A stretch of 9,967 nucleotides of DNA from Faecalimonas sp. (lineage in GTDB: Bacteria > Bacillota > Clostridia > Lachnospirales > Lachnospiraceae): the NCBI GenBank assembly GCA_020024645.1, contig JAHHTN010000073.1:1-9967 (forward strand), read 5' to 3'. Below the pieces are notes generated by a model, which worked only from the letters and a program-made list of their open reading frames with translations, was not told the DNA's origin and did no database searches. Below are positions 1-5,571 of the stretch, one piece after another. How positions within the stretch are numbered: the first letter of the stretch is position 1; each line of letters starts with the position of its first letter. The translations under genes were made by a program, and so were the position numbers.

Positions 1-6
1 TTCAGC

Positions 7-64
7 TTACAGTAAAAAACCTCCTGTGTTACAATAATGTTGGTTCGCCAACCGCATTACAGTA
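7..64. repeat. 8-bp direct repeat TTACAGTA in the IS200 left end
   Basis: TTACAGTA occurs at 7-14 and again at 57-64, on either side of the left-end hairpin. Each copy includes TTAC, the kind of tetranucleotide used as the left cleavage and target site by IS608-like TnpA. The spacing around the hairpin may matter for end recognition, or the repeat may be chance in AT-rich DNA. Confidence 0.45.
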
Positions 65-75
65 CGAAGGAGGTT
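18..75 (+). promoter_or_regulatory. Anti-Shine-Dalgarno leader of tnpA
   Basis: AACCTCCT (18-25) is perfectly complementary to AGGAGGTT (68-75), which contains the tnpA ribosome site. The 42 nt between them hold the left-end hairpin. If both are transcribed, the leader can fold so that the ribosome site is hidden. Structured leaders that block tnpA translation are known for enterobacterial IS200. That the same control operates here is inferred from the complementarity. Confidence 0.6.
39..52. repeat. IS200 left-end hairpin
   Basis: GTTGG-TTCG-CCAAC forms a 5-bp stem with a four-base loop just upstream of tnpA. IS200/IS605 transposases recognise such subterminal single-stranded hairpins rather than terminal inverted repeats. 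Its position 30 nt before the transposase start fits the left end of this group. Confidence 0.6.
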
Positions 76-81
76 ATCCAT

Positions 82-552
82 ATGGATAATAATAGTTTAT
101 CACATACAAAATGGAATTGTAAGTATCATATTGTTTTTGCACCCAAATATAGAAGAAAAATAGCATACGGAAAAATAAAGCAAGATATAGCAAATACTTT
201 AAGTATGTTATGCAAAAGAAAAGGTGTAAAAATAGTAGAGGCAGAAATATGTCCAGATCATGTACATATGCTAGTAGAAATTCCACCAAGCATAAGTGTA
301 TCGTATTTTGTAGGGTACCTAAAAGGAAAAAGTACACTCATGATATTTGAAAGGCACGCAAATTTAAAATATAAATATGGAAATAGACATTTTTGGTGTA
401 GAGGATATTATGTAGATACAGTAGGAAAAAATGCAAAGAAAATTCAGGAATATATAGCAAATCAATTACAAGAAGATTTGGAATATGATCAAATGACACT
501 GAAAGAGTATATAGACCTGTTTACGGGTGAGCCAGTAAAACGTAACAAGTAA
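82..552 (+). CDS. tnpA: IS200/IS605-family Y1 (HUH) transposase TnpA
   Basis: A 156-aa single-strand DNA transposase that cuts and rejoins the hairpin ends of its IS. The HUH metal-binding motif is His-Val-His in ICPDHVHMLVEIPP (H60, H62). The nucleophile is Y124 in KIQEYIANQ, with Gln four residues later (Q128), the usual YxxxQ arrangement. Other family blocks are the N-terminal KYHIVFAPKYRR strand and GYLKGKSTLMIFE. Length and motifs match intact IS200-type TnpA, and no stop or frameshift is seen, so the enzyme is probably active. I chose ATG 82 because AAGGAGG (67-73) lies 8 nt before it and homology starts there; an in-frame ATG at 37 lies inside the left-end hairpin region and has no ribosome site. 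Translation is probably damped by the anti-SD leader. The right end it would need has been split from the gene by the IS4-like insertion. Confidence 0.93.
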   Translation: MDNNSLSHTKWNCKYHIVFAPKYRRKIAYGKIKQDIANTLSMLCKRKGVKIVEAEICPDHVHMLVEIPPSISVSYFVGYLKGKSTLMIFERHANLKYKYGNRHFWCRGYYVDTVGKNAKKIQEYIANQLQEDLEYDQMTLKEYIDLFTGEPVKRNK

Positions 553-555
553 AAC

Positions 556-624
556 AAGCCCTTTAGGGCTTAGTAGGTAAATGATGTTGCGATTGACGAA
601 CCGATTCGGTGGGTCTTTAGACCC
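556..624 (+). other. Structured 3' region of the IS200 element
   Basis: Three stem-loops follow the tnpA stop: AAGCCC-TTTA-GGGCTT (556-571), ACCG-ATT-CGGT (600-610) and GGGTC-TTTA-GACCC (611-624). None is followed by a T-run, so they are not ordinary terminators. After removal of the nested IS they continue with ACCCT-TAT-AGGGT (2288-2300) and the right-end hairpin. AGCCGGT at 628-634 is also complementary to ACCGGCT at 2312-2318. The region could be a structured RNA or a DNA end structure; I see no reading frame in it. Confidence 0.5.
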
Positions 625-632
625 CATAGCCG

Positions 633-640
633 GTAATAGA
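633..640. repeat. Target site duplication, left copy
   Basis: GTAATAGA directly precedes the left inverted repeat of the IS4-like element and recurs directly after the right one (2281-2288). Because the element ends in CC...GG and the flanks continue GG/CC, the shared stretch can be read as up to 11 bp (GGTAATAGACC). Confidence 0.85.
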
Positions 641-662
641 CCAATGTCATTAAGATAAGAAA
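641..662. repeat. IS4-like terminal inverted repeat, left
   Basis: This 22-bp sequence, beginning CCAATGTCATTAAG, is the exact reverse complement of 2259-2280. Together they define the ends of the nested element. Confidence 0.92.
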
Positions 663-670
663 ATCTAAAT

Positions 671-721
671 ATCATCCTATCTCTAACTTTTCAAATATAA
701 CTTATAAATAGGATGATTTTT
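671..721 (+). terminator. Terminator-like stem-loop just inside the IS4-like left end
   Basis: ATCATCCTAT (671-680) pairs with ATAGGATGAT (708-717) across a 27-nt loop and is followed by TTTTT on the plus strand. It would stop plus-strand transcripts entering from tnpA. Terminators inside IS ends commonly guard against read-through from outside. The long loop makes it less certain than a compact terminator. Confidence 0.5.
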
Positions 722-800
722 ATTGCATTTTGAAATTTTTGAAAACACAAATAGACAGATGTTTTCATCTGCCAGAAAAAGCAGTATATTATATTTGATG

Positions 801-2111
801 TTAGGCTACTCTGTAGAGGAAACTTACCGCTTTCTTGTTGTCGACTTTGCGAGGGGCATGATGCCCATGACGTACAGGTAATATTTCTTTGCTTATTAAG
901 GCTTCAACATCTGGCGTGGATTTCTCCGCCATTTTGCTTATAAAATATCTGCATATATGAATTGCATAAGTATAATTAACTTGATAAATATGTTTTTTTG
1001 TACATTTTTCAATCGTGATATGAGTGGTAATAATCTCACAAAAATTGTATAAGAGTAGTCGTGCCCATATTTCTTGAATAATATATTCTCGTTTTTCGAA
1101 TGAAAACTGGTTAATCCTACAGCATATTTTAGCTCTCTAAATGATGTTTCAATTCCCCATCTTAATGCATAAAGTTTTTTATTTCATCTATCGAAAATTC
1201 ATCATCCGGAAGATTAGTTAAAATACATTCATAATCATTATCTGAAATCTTACAATTCGTAAATTCATGTTATAAAAAATATGTTCATCTAAATCTAAAA
1301 AATCAAAGGAATGTGCATTACGAAAATGTCTGTATATATCACGATTATTCAATATTTCATTTGTCCATTTTCTAGTAAGTATAAGAGATAAATGACAATC
1401 AAATATATCGTTTTGGGGTAATCTGTTTTTTGAGCAAGCAATAATTCCATTACTGCTTATATCTTTACATCTAAATAAAAAGTAAGTTCCTTTTTCTATT
1501 ACATGTGCAATGTTATTATACGATTCATATCCGCGGTCTGTAATAAATATTGTTTTTCTGCCTCTATTATATCTATCAACCATATCGCAAAAAGCTGTGT
1601 GTTCATTTTCAATTTAGCTTGGTTGAATAACAATATCTGTATATGTTCTATTTAGCAAATCGTACATAGCATTCAGATGAAGTTGATTAAACCCTTTTGA
1701 TTTACCACATTTAAAATATGTTTCTGTATCAGCAGGATTATGTGCAATATTAATATCAGAACCATCGCATGCAATAAGCCTATAACCTTTGAATCTCTTA
1801 TCAGATGTATTTTGATAATGTTCTGTAAAAGTGTTAAAAAGAAATTCAAATGCACTTGAACTAACCTGTGATCTTCTTTGATTGAACGAAGCATTTGAAG
1901 GACAATCAGTTGTATACCCGAAATATTTGTGCAATTCGTTTTTTAAAGATTGACCTTCCATCGAAATAATAAACTTTACTAATGTAGCAAAATCCCACTT
2001 CTTTTTACGCAAGAAATCTTTCTCCGGATTAACCGTATAATCAGAAACATTAATCCCCATTTCATCAATAATTCCCCACAATGTTGCTTTTACTTCTTCC
2101 GAAAAGTTCAT
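801..2111 (-). pseudogene. IS4-family DDE transposase, broken by a stop and frameshifts
   Basis: The gene starts at ATG 2111 (GGAGG at 2121-2125, 9 nt before it) and can be followed to TAA 801-803, which would give about 437 aa. The first catalytic Asp is D116 in LIACDGSDI. An in-frame TAA at 1614-1616 ends the first piece after 165 aa. Past it the same frame continues with FITDRGYES, the second catalytic Asp. Frame is then lost near 1245, 1211, 1175 and 1093. Joining the pieces restores YALRWGIETSFRELK (coded by 1127-1171), the Y-2-R-3-E-6-K signature of IS4 transposases with the catalytic Glu. A final open stretch of about 97 codons ends in FLYRVA. All catalytic residues are recoverable, so decay is by small lesions without large deletion. 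The product is non-functional as read; sequencing error is unlikely to explain five separate lesions. Confidence 0.92.
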
Positions 2112-2210
2112 AAGCGATAACCTCCTAAAATGTAATACAATTAAGGGGCTTCGCCACATTTTTTTAGCTATTTGTCAAGTGCTTTTTTGTATCTTTTATA
2201 AGAAAATCCT

Positions 2211-2248
2211 CAAAAAAGAACAGACATGAATAGTATCATATCTGTTCT
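2211..2248 (-). terminator. Terminator guarding the IS4-like transposase from read-in
   Basis: AGAACAGA-C-ATGA (2217-2229) pairs with TCAT-A-TCTGTTCT (2236-2248): 12 pairs with one mismatch and a 6-nt loop. On the minus strand the stem runs straight into TTTTTT (complement of 2212-2217). It lies between the right inverted repeat and the transposase start, so it would stop minus-strand transcripts from outside the element. A TTGACA-like -35 follows on the minus strand (2173-2178), but I see no good -10 at 16-18 nt from it. Confidence 0.75.
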
Positions 2249-2258
2249 AAATAATAAA

Positions 2259-2280
2259 TTTCTTATCTTAATGACATTGG
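2259..2280. repeat. IS4-like terminal inverted repeat, right
   Basis: Exact reverse complement of 641-662 over 22 bp. It is directly followed by the right copy of the target duplication. Confidence 0.92.
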
Positions 2281-2288
2281 GTAATAGA
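2281..2288. repeat. Target site duplication, right copy
   Basis: GTAATAGA, identical to 633-640. Joining 640 to 2289 restores the uninterrupted IS200 right-end region. Confidence 0.85.
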
Positions 2289-2309
2289 CCCTTATAGGGT
2301 TAAAGCAAG

Positions 2310-2328
2310 CCACCGGCTAAGCCGGTGG
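2310..2328. repeat. IS200 right-end hairpin
   Basis: CCACCGGC-TAA-GCCGGTGG is an 8-bp GC-rich perfect stem with a 3-nt loop, typical of the subterminal right-end hairpin bound by IS200/IS605 TnpA. It ends 6 nt before the stop codon of the neighbouring minus-strand gene. As RNA it might also terminate transcription weakly, but no good T-run follows on either strand. Confidence 0.65.
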
Positions 2329-2334
2329 TCTTGA

Positions 2335-2574
2335 TTAATGTTTAAATAGTACTAAAATGAGTAATATCATATAAATAAATTTTACTAGAATAGAAAAAAT
2401 AGTTGAGATTTTTTTAGTTTTTTTCCATGTACGATAATCAGAAAAGATTATAATTGGTAGGAGAATTATGCAAAGAATATTAATTGGAAGTATATCATAA
2501 AATAAAAGCAATCCAATACTGATAAAAATTATGATATCAACGACTATGAGTAAATTTTGGTTTTTATTTTTCAT
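2335..2574 (-). CDS. Small membrane protein, possible partner of the upstream secreted protein
   Basis: A 79-aa protein I do not recognise. It begins MKNKNQN and has about three hydrophobic segments: LLIVVDIIIFISIGLLLFY, ILCIILLPIIIF, and FIYMILLILVLF near the C-terminus. A basic patch (WKKTKK) separates the second and third. ATG 2574 is preferred because AAAGG (2583-2587) lies 8 nt before it; a GTG at 2583 would overlap that ribosome site. The gene follows the 194-aa secreted protein by about 40 nt on the same strand with no terminator between, so the two are probably co-transcribed. Small multi-helix membrane proteins in this position are often immunity or export partners, but nothing in the sequence proves it. 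The stop codon lies at the edge of the IS200 right end, so the original C-terminus may have been altered by that insertion. Confidence 0.7.
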   Translation of the reverse strand: MKNKNQNLLIVVDIIIFISIGLLLFYDILPINILCIILLPIIIFSDYRTWKKTKKISTIFSILVKFIYMILLILVLFKH

Positions 2575-2615
2575 GTTACTCACCTTTCTTTTTTTAAATA
2601 AAAATTTATTTTGAT

Positions 2616-3200
2616 TTAATAAGGAACAATATTAACACCATTAAGGCTCCAATCATACAAGTCTATTCCTTGGATCTTATGTTCAAAGTGTGTCCATTTA
2701 AATTTCATCGTTACTTGAAAACCATTATTTCCGATAAGTGTATTCACAGTTCCAACAGCTGCAGCAACAGCGGTAATTGTACCAACCCCTCCAGCTATAG
2801 AACTACCTACTACTTTGGCAGCAGTTTGCCCAGCTAATTTTCCTAATTTTGTTACTCCAGCACCAGTAAGTACTGATCCAGTATATCCAATAGCACCTAA
2901 TTGAGCGTTTGTAATTTTGACCTTGACAGTTTTGATTTCTCCTACTTTATGACCACTAGATGAACCACCACCATAACTTGGGATAGAACGGGTGGAAGGA
3001 ACATTAGGATAATAAATATCTTCTTCAACCAAAAGAGTAATTATATTATTGTTTTCGTCAATTACATCTAAATAATATTTTTTTGATTTGTCTAGAGATT
3101 TTGAGGATAAATTGTTTTCAGCTAGTACATAAGGAGAGAAAGAAAAGCATAGTACAAAGACTAATAAAAAAATTGTAAGTTTATTTGTTTTTTTTCTCAT
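2616..3200 (-). CDS. Secreted protein with Gly/Ala-rich amphipathic core
   Basis: A 194-aa protein of no family I can name. Residues 1-27 form a Sec signal peptide: a basic MRKKTNK start, a hydrophobic core FLLVFVLCFSF, and a likely cut after VLA (A27). A polar segment follows (28-90), with a GGGSSSG linker near 77-83. A long small-residue stretch (about 101-160) contains GAGVTKLGKLAGQTAAK and SSIAGGVGTITAVAAAVG. The end is aromatic and charged (MKFKWTHFEHK, LYDWSLNGVN, IVPY). A Gly/Ala helix-forming core of this sort occurs in pore-forming peptides and bacteriocins but also in structural surface proteins. The start is ATG 3200 with only a weak ribosome site (GAAAG). A strong promoter lies 35 nt upstream, and a small membrane-protein gene follows. 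A toxin or bacteriocin role is an inference. Confidence 0.75.
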   Translation of the reverse strand: MRKKTNKLTIFLLVFVLCFSFSPYVLAENNLSSKSLDKSKKYYLDVIDENNNIITLLVEEDIYYPNVPSTRSIPSYGGGSSSGHKVGEIKTVKVKITNAQLGAIGYTGSVLTGAGVTKLGKLAGQTAAKVVGSSIAGGVGTITAVAAAVGTVNTLIGNNGFQVTMKFKWTHFEHKIQGIDLYDWSLNGVNIVPY

Positions 3201-3234
3201 AATAACAGCTACTTTCGGTTTGTTTTTTGTGAAT

Positions 3235-3263
3235 AGTATATATTATTAACTAAAAAAAAGCAA
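3235..3263 (-). promoter_or_regulatory. Sigma-A promoter of the secreted-protein pair
   Basis: On the minus strand TTGCTT (3258-3263), a 17-nt spacer and TATACT (3235-3240). Transcription would start near 3228, giving a leader of about 28 nt before ATG 3200. The spacer is AT-rich with a run of eight T. The stretch 3264-3420 upstream shows no gene; it holds only a weak TACATT-AAA-AATGTA hairpin (3328-3342). Confidence 0.7.
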
Positions 3264-3420
3264 TAGAATAATGAATAAAAACTCAAAAAATATGAATAAT
3301 TATTAAAAACAGAATATAAAAATAAAATACATTAAAAATGTACGTAAAACTTTTGATTTATGTGTTGATGAGTGATGGAAAGTTTTGGGAAATTTTCTGT
3401 TGTGAATAACCTTAGATATA

Positions 3421-3446
3421 AGAAAAGCCCGAGCAAAAAGCTCGAG
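3421..3446 (-). terminator. Rho-independent terminator of the 147-aa gene
   Basis: Stem 3428-3434 with 3440-3446 (CTCGAGC-TTTTT-GCTCGGG on the minus strand, one G-T pair), followed on the minus strand by CTTTTCTT. It lies about 35 nt after the stop codon of the gene ending at 3481. Confidence 0.8.
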
Positions 3447-3463
3447 ACTTTGTCTACAGTCTG

Positions 3464-3482
3464 AGATTGCAATATGCAATCT
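3464..3482. terminator. Hairpin overlapping the stop codon of the 147-aa gene
   Basis: AGATTGCA-ATA-TGCAATCT is a perfect 8-bp stem. On the plus strand it is followed by ATTTTTCTTTTTT, so it would stop plus-strand transcripts coming from the left before they run antisense through the 147-aa gene. On the minus strand it overlaps that gene's stop codon and has no T-run. Confidence 0.5.
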
Positions 3483-3924
3483 ATTTTTCTTTTTTAAATC
3501 TTGAGAACAATCCTTTTTTCTTAACTGGTACTTCAAGACCACCTCTAGCCCCTTTTACTTCAGTAATGTAGATACCACTTACGACAACTTTTACTTCTTT
3601 TTTAATCGGTAAAATTGGGAAAACAGTTGCATCACACATTAAAGTCATAATTTTTGGTCCAATTTTTGCTTTGACAACCGGAACTTTGGAGCGACGAAGA
3701 TATTTTGGTGTGTTTTCTAGAACAACTGCTGGGAAACCGGCTTCTTTCAACTTCATTCGCTTTTTGTCAATAATTAGCATGGAAACAGTCTGTGCAGCTG
3801 CATCGAGTTTTTCCTGTTGCTCTGCTTGACGTTTTTCTGCTTTTTTACCAAGAAAGTATAACACGACCAAAACGATTGCTAATACAATGATAATACCTAA
3901 AAGTATTTTAACTGTTAAACTCAC
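3481..3924 (-). CDS. Membrane-anchored conserved protein of unknown function
   Basis: A 147-aa protein with one N-terminal membrane helix (about residues 5-25, ILLGIIIVLAIVLVVLYFLG). A charged, probably coiled stretch follows (KKAEKRQAEQQEKLDAAAQ), then a compact domain (about 47-130) with PAVVLENTPKYLRRSKVPVV and IGPKIMTLMCDATVF, and a very basic tail ending FSRFKKEK. The positive charge after the helix predicts an N-out, cytoplasmic-domain topology. It resembles uncharacterised membrane proteins of Lachnospiraceae, but I cannot name a function. It starts with GTG at 3924, fixed by AGGAGG (complement of 3931-3936) 6 nt away. It has its own promoter and terminator and is divergent from the trigger-factor-like lipoprotein gene. 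Confidence 0.85.
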   Translation of the reverse strand: MSLTVKILLGIIIVLAIVLVVLYFLGKKAEKRQAEQQEKLDAAAQTVSMLIIDKKRMKLKEAGFPAVVLENTPKYLRRSKVPVVKAKIGPKIMTLMCDATVFPILPIKKEVKVVVSGIYITEVKGARGGLEVPVKKKGLFSRFKKEK

Positions 3925-3976
3925 AATAGCCCTCCTGATAATAATTTCTATGTAATTACCTATTTACACTTGTAAT

Positions 3977-4005
3977 ATTGTAACATTGATTTTCTTTAAG
4001 TGCAA
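3977..4005 (-). promoter_or_regulatory. Promoter of the 147-aa membrane protein
   Basis: On the minus strand TTGCAC (4000-4005), a 17-nt spacer and TACAAT (3977-3982). The start point near 3970 gives a leader of about 46 nt before GTG 3924. It is back to back with the plus-strand promoter at 4077-4105. Confidence 0.75.
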
Positions 4006-4076
4006 GTCATCTTTAGGGAAAACAGGTAAAAAATAGGGGATAAAAATAAAAAGATTATGAAGTTATAGAGAAACTC

Positions 4077-4105
4077 TTTAAAAGAACTAGGATTTGTGGT
4101 ATAAC
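4077..4105 (+). promoter_or_regulatory. Promoter of the FKBP/trigger-factor-like lipoprotein
   Basis: TTTAAA (4077-4082), a 17-nt spacer and TATAAC (4100-4105), with TGG directly before the -10, i.e. an extended -10 (TGn). The extended -10 may make up for the weak -35. Transcription would start near 4112, with a leader of about 46 nt. Confidence 0.65.
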
Positions 4106-4157
4106 GAGAAAGTGTAGGTTTTACAGAGCACAAAAATAGAGATGAAGAGGTATGACA

Positions 4158-5273
4158 ATGAAAAAGCAAAGAGTAATTGCGACAATGCTTACACTGTGTC
4201 TTGCAGTTTCGGTAGTAGGTTGCGGTAAGAAAGAAATTTCAAATGAATACGTGAAAATTTCACAGTATAAGGGTGTAGAAGTAGAGAAAGTTGCTGTGAA
4301 AAAAGCAACAGATGAGGACGTTACAAACTATATTCAAGCAAAGATGGCAGAACAGACAAAAGATGTGACGGGCAGAGAATTAAGAAAAGGTGATTTAGCA
4401 CAAGTTGAATATACTGGAAAGTTAAAATCTACAGGAAAAGTATTTGATCAAGGGACTCTTACTTTAGGAAACGGTGAACAATATGTAGATGGTTTTGAAG
4501 AAGGAATTTATGGACATAAGTTAAATGAAACATTTGATTTACCAATTAAATTTCCAGAAGGATATGGTGGACTACAACAGCCAGAACTTTCAGGGGCAGA
4601 TGTAATTTTTACAATTAAAATTACAGGAATCAAAGAGAAAGCATATACAGAACTTAATGATGAATTCGTGAAAGCAGTTTCTAAAAAATCAAAAACAGTT
4701 GAAGAATATCAAAAAGAAGTAAAAAAAGAAATAGAAAAATTAAATAAAAAACAAGCGGATACAGAACTTCGTGGTAATGCATGGAATGAAGTTATAGATA
4801 AAGCAGAAATCAAAAAATATCCAGAAAAAAGATTAAAAGAAAAAGAAAAGACAATTGAAGAACAATTTAAGAAACTTGTAAAACAATCATATGGAATTTC
4901 TTATGAAGATTATTTAAAGCAGAGTGGACAGACAGAAGCTGATTTCAAAAAACAGGTAAAGAGTATGGCGAAGGAATCTTTAAAACCTGCTTTGGTAGCG
5001 GAATTAATTGCAAAGGAAGAAGGTCTAGAAATTTCTGATAAAAAAATGAAGGAAGAAATGAAAACTTTTGCTAAAGATAATGGTTATCCTAACGTAGATA
5101 CTCTTGTTGAGTTAAATGGAAAAGATATGGTAACAGAAGCTATTCTTCAGAATAAAATAATGGAATGGCTTGCTGATAATTGTAAACAAGTTGAAAGTAA
5201 AAAAGAAGACAAAGAAGACAAAAAAGATAAAGAAGATAAGAAAGAAAATAAAACAGATAAAAAAAGTAAATAG
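4158..5273 (+). CDS. Trigger-factor-like lipoprotein with FKBP-type prolyl isomerase domain
   Basis: A 371-aa extracytoplasmic folding factor candidate. Residues 1-21 are a lipoprotein signal; the lipobox VVGC makes C22 the lipidated residue, so the protein should sit on the outer face of the membrane. An FKBP-type peptidyl-prolyl isomerase domain covers about 77-159 (GDLAQVEYTGKL, KVFDQGTLTLGNG, YVDGFEEGIYGHKL, LSGADVIFTIKITGIKE), close in layout to the trigger factor PPIase domain. A helical Lys/Glu-rich region follows (about 163-340; LNDEFVKAVSKK, YEDYLKQSGQTEADFKKQVK), like the trigger factor C-terminal chaperone domain. The last 26 or so residues are almost only K, E and D. There is no N-terminal ribosome-binding domain, which fits a secreted role. 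ATG 4158 is chosen over ATG 4152 because GAAGAGG (4144-4150) is 7 nt from the former but only 1 nt from the latter. A promoter precedes it and a strong terminator follows. Confidence 0.9.
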   Translation: MKKQRVIATMLTLCLAVSVVGCGKKEISNEYVKISQYKGVEVEKVAVKKATDEDVTNYIQAKMAEQTKDVTGRELRKGDLAQVEYTGKLKSTGKVFDQGTLTLGNGEQYVDGFEEGIYGHKLNETFDLPIKFPEGYGGLQQPELSGADVIFTIKITGIKEKAYTELNDEFVKAVSKKSKTVEEYQKEVKKEIEKLNKKQADTELRGNAWNEVIDKAEIKKYPEKRLKEKEKTIEEQFKKLVKQSYGISYEDYLKQSGQTEADFKKQVKSMAKESLKPALVAELIAKEEGLEISDKKMKEEMKTFAKDNGYPNVDTLVELNGKDMVTEAILQNKIMEWLADNCKQVESKKEDKEDKKDKEDKKENKTDKKSK

Positions 5274-5284
5274 ACATAATCATG

Positions 5285-5315
5285 AAAAGCGTAGCGAGGG
5301 ATTGCTACGCTTTTT
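5285..5315 (+). terminator. Rho-independent terminator of the lipoprotein gene
   Basis: AAAAGCGTAGC (5285-5295) pairs with GCTACGCTTTT (5304-5314) around an 8-nt loop and ends in TTTTT. It lies 12 nt after the stop codon. Confidence 0.92.
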
Positions 5316-5370
5316 GTATGAGAAAAATATCTGAACAATATGTGTTAAAATCGTTTTAATTCTGAAAATA

Positions 5371-5401
5371 ATATAATATTCTATTCAGTCGAATATTATA
5401 T
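5371..5401. repeat. AT-rich perfect inverted repeat
   Basis: ATATAATATTC (5371-5381) and GAATATTATAT (5391-5401) form an 11-bp perfect palindrome with a 9-nt centre. It includes a TATAAT and lies just upstream of a strong ribosome site (AAGGAGG near 5412-5419). It could be an operator or a stem-loop in the leader of the small reading frame at 5427. A second palindrome, TTAAAA-TCG-TTTTAA, lies at 5345-5359. Confidence 0.5.
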
Positions 5402-5426
5402 GGGATTTTAAAAAGGAGGTTTCAGA

Positions 5427-5518
5427 ATGAAAAAATCTAGAATAGGTATGACCGAAACAGTTTGTATATGAGAATATATGGAAACGAATTTGAAATTTCT
5501 TTACCTGTATTATTTTGA
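5427..5518 (+). pseudogene. Possible decayed small gene before the CRISPR locus
   Basis: A strong ribosome site (AAAAGGAGG) precedes ATG 5427, but the frame stops after 14 codons (MKKSRIGMTETVCI, TGA 5469-5471). A neighbouring frame then reads MRIYGNEFEISLPVLF before TGA 5516, and further plausible codons follow beyond it. This looks like a small protein gene broken by a frameshift and stops. It may equally be a leader peptide or chance. The whole 5316-5577 stretch holds no other gene I can see. Confidence 0.3.
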
Positions 5519-5571
5519 TTATTAGAAAAATATAAAAGGAATTAAAACAAGTGATTTGTCTGAAAAATCAT

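Larger units (their letters stand above)
641..2280 (-). mobile_element. Decayed IS4-family insertion sequence inside the IS200 right end
   Basis: A 1640-bp element bounded by 22-bp perfect inverted repeats (641-662 and 2259-2280) and flanked by GTAATAGA duplications. It carries one transposase gene on the minus strand, now a pseudogene, and has inward-acting terminators near both ends. It inserted into the non-coding stretch between tnpA and the right-end hairpin of the IS200 element, so it arrived later. With its transposase broken it can move only if an intact relative supplies enzyme, since its ends still look intact. Assignment to IS4 rests on the DDE residues and the YREK signature. Confidence 0.9.
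1..2333 (+). mobile_element. IS200-group insertion sequence, interrupted by an IS4-family element
   Basis: A tnpA-only IS of the IS200/IS605 superfamily. Visible parts are a left-end region with a stem-loop (39-52), one transposase gene (82-552), and a right-end hairpin CCACCGGC-TAA-GCCGGTGG (2310-2328). There is no tnpB. Removing the nested IS4-like element and one target copy (1648 bp) leaves an element of roughly 650-690 bp, the usual size of IS200-group elements. Exact ends are not resolved. TTAC tetranucleotides at 7-10 and 29-32 are candidate left cleavage sites by analogy with IS608. At the right end, CAAG at the hairpin foot (2306-2309) could pair with CTTG (2330-2333) as a guide/cleavage pair. 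The left end may start before base 1. Confidence 0.75.

Noticed and set aside
37..81. Upstream ATG 37 as the tnpA start
   Set aside because: It lies within the left-end hairpin, has no ribosome site, and the extra 15 residues do not match the TnpA family; ATG 82 has AAGGAGG 8 nt upstream.
1..640. IStron (group I intron fused to an IS605-type element)
   Set aside because: Only about 80 nt precede tnpA in the window and no group I intron core is seen there; the 3' hairpins do not form one either.
74..675. Minus-strand reading frames opposite tnpA and its tail
   Set aside because: They are antisense shadows of tnpA and of the structured right-end region, with no ribosome sites and no recognisable domains.
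1673..1894. Second minus-strand frame inside the IS4-like transposase
   Set aside because: It is an alternative frame of the transposase pseudogene; the main frame carries the DDE residues.
3303..3542. Minus-strand reading frame of 79 codons
   Set aside because: It overlaps the end and terminators of the 147-aa gene in another frame and lacks a ribosome site and protein-like composition.
5147..5338. Minus-strand frame opposite the Lys-rich tail of the lipoprotein
   Set aside because: Its Ser/Leu/Phe-rich product is the mirror of AAA/GAA-rich codons and of the terminator, not a real gene.
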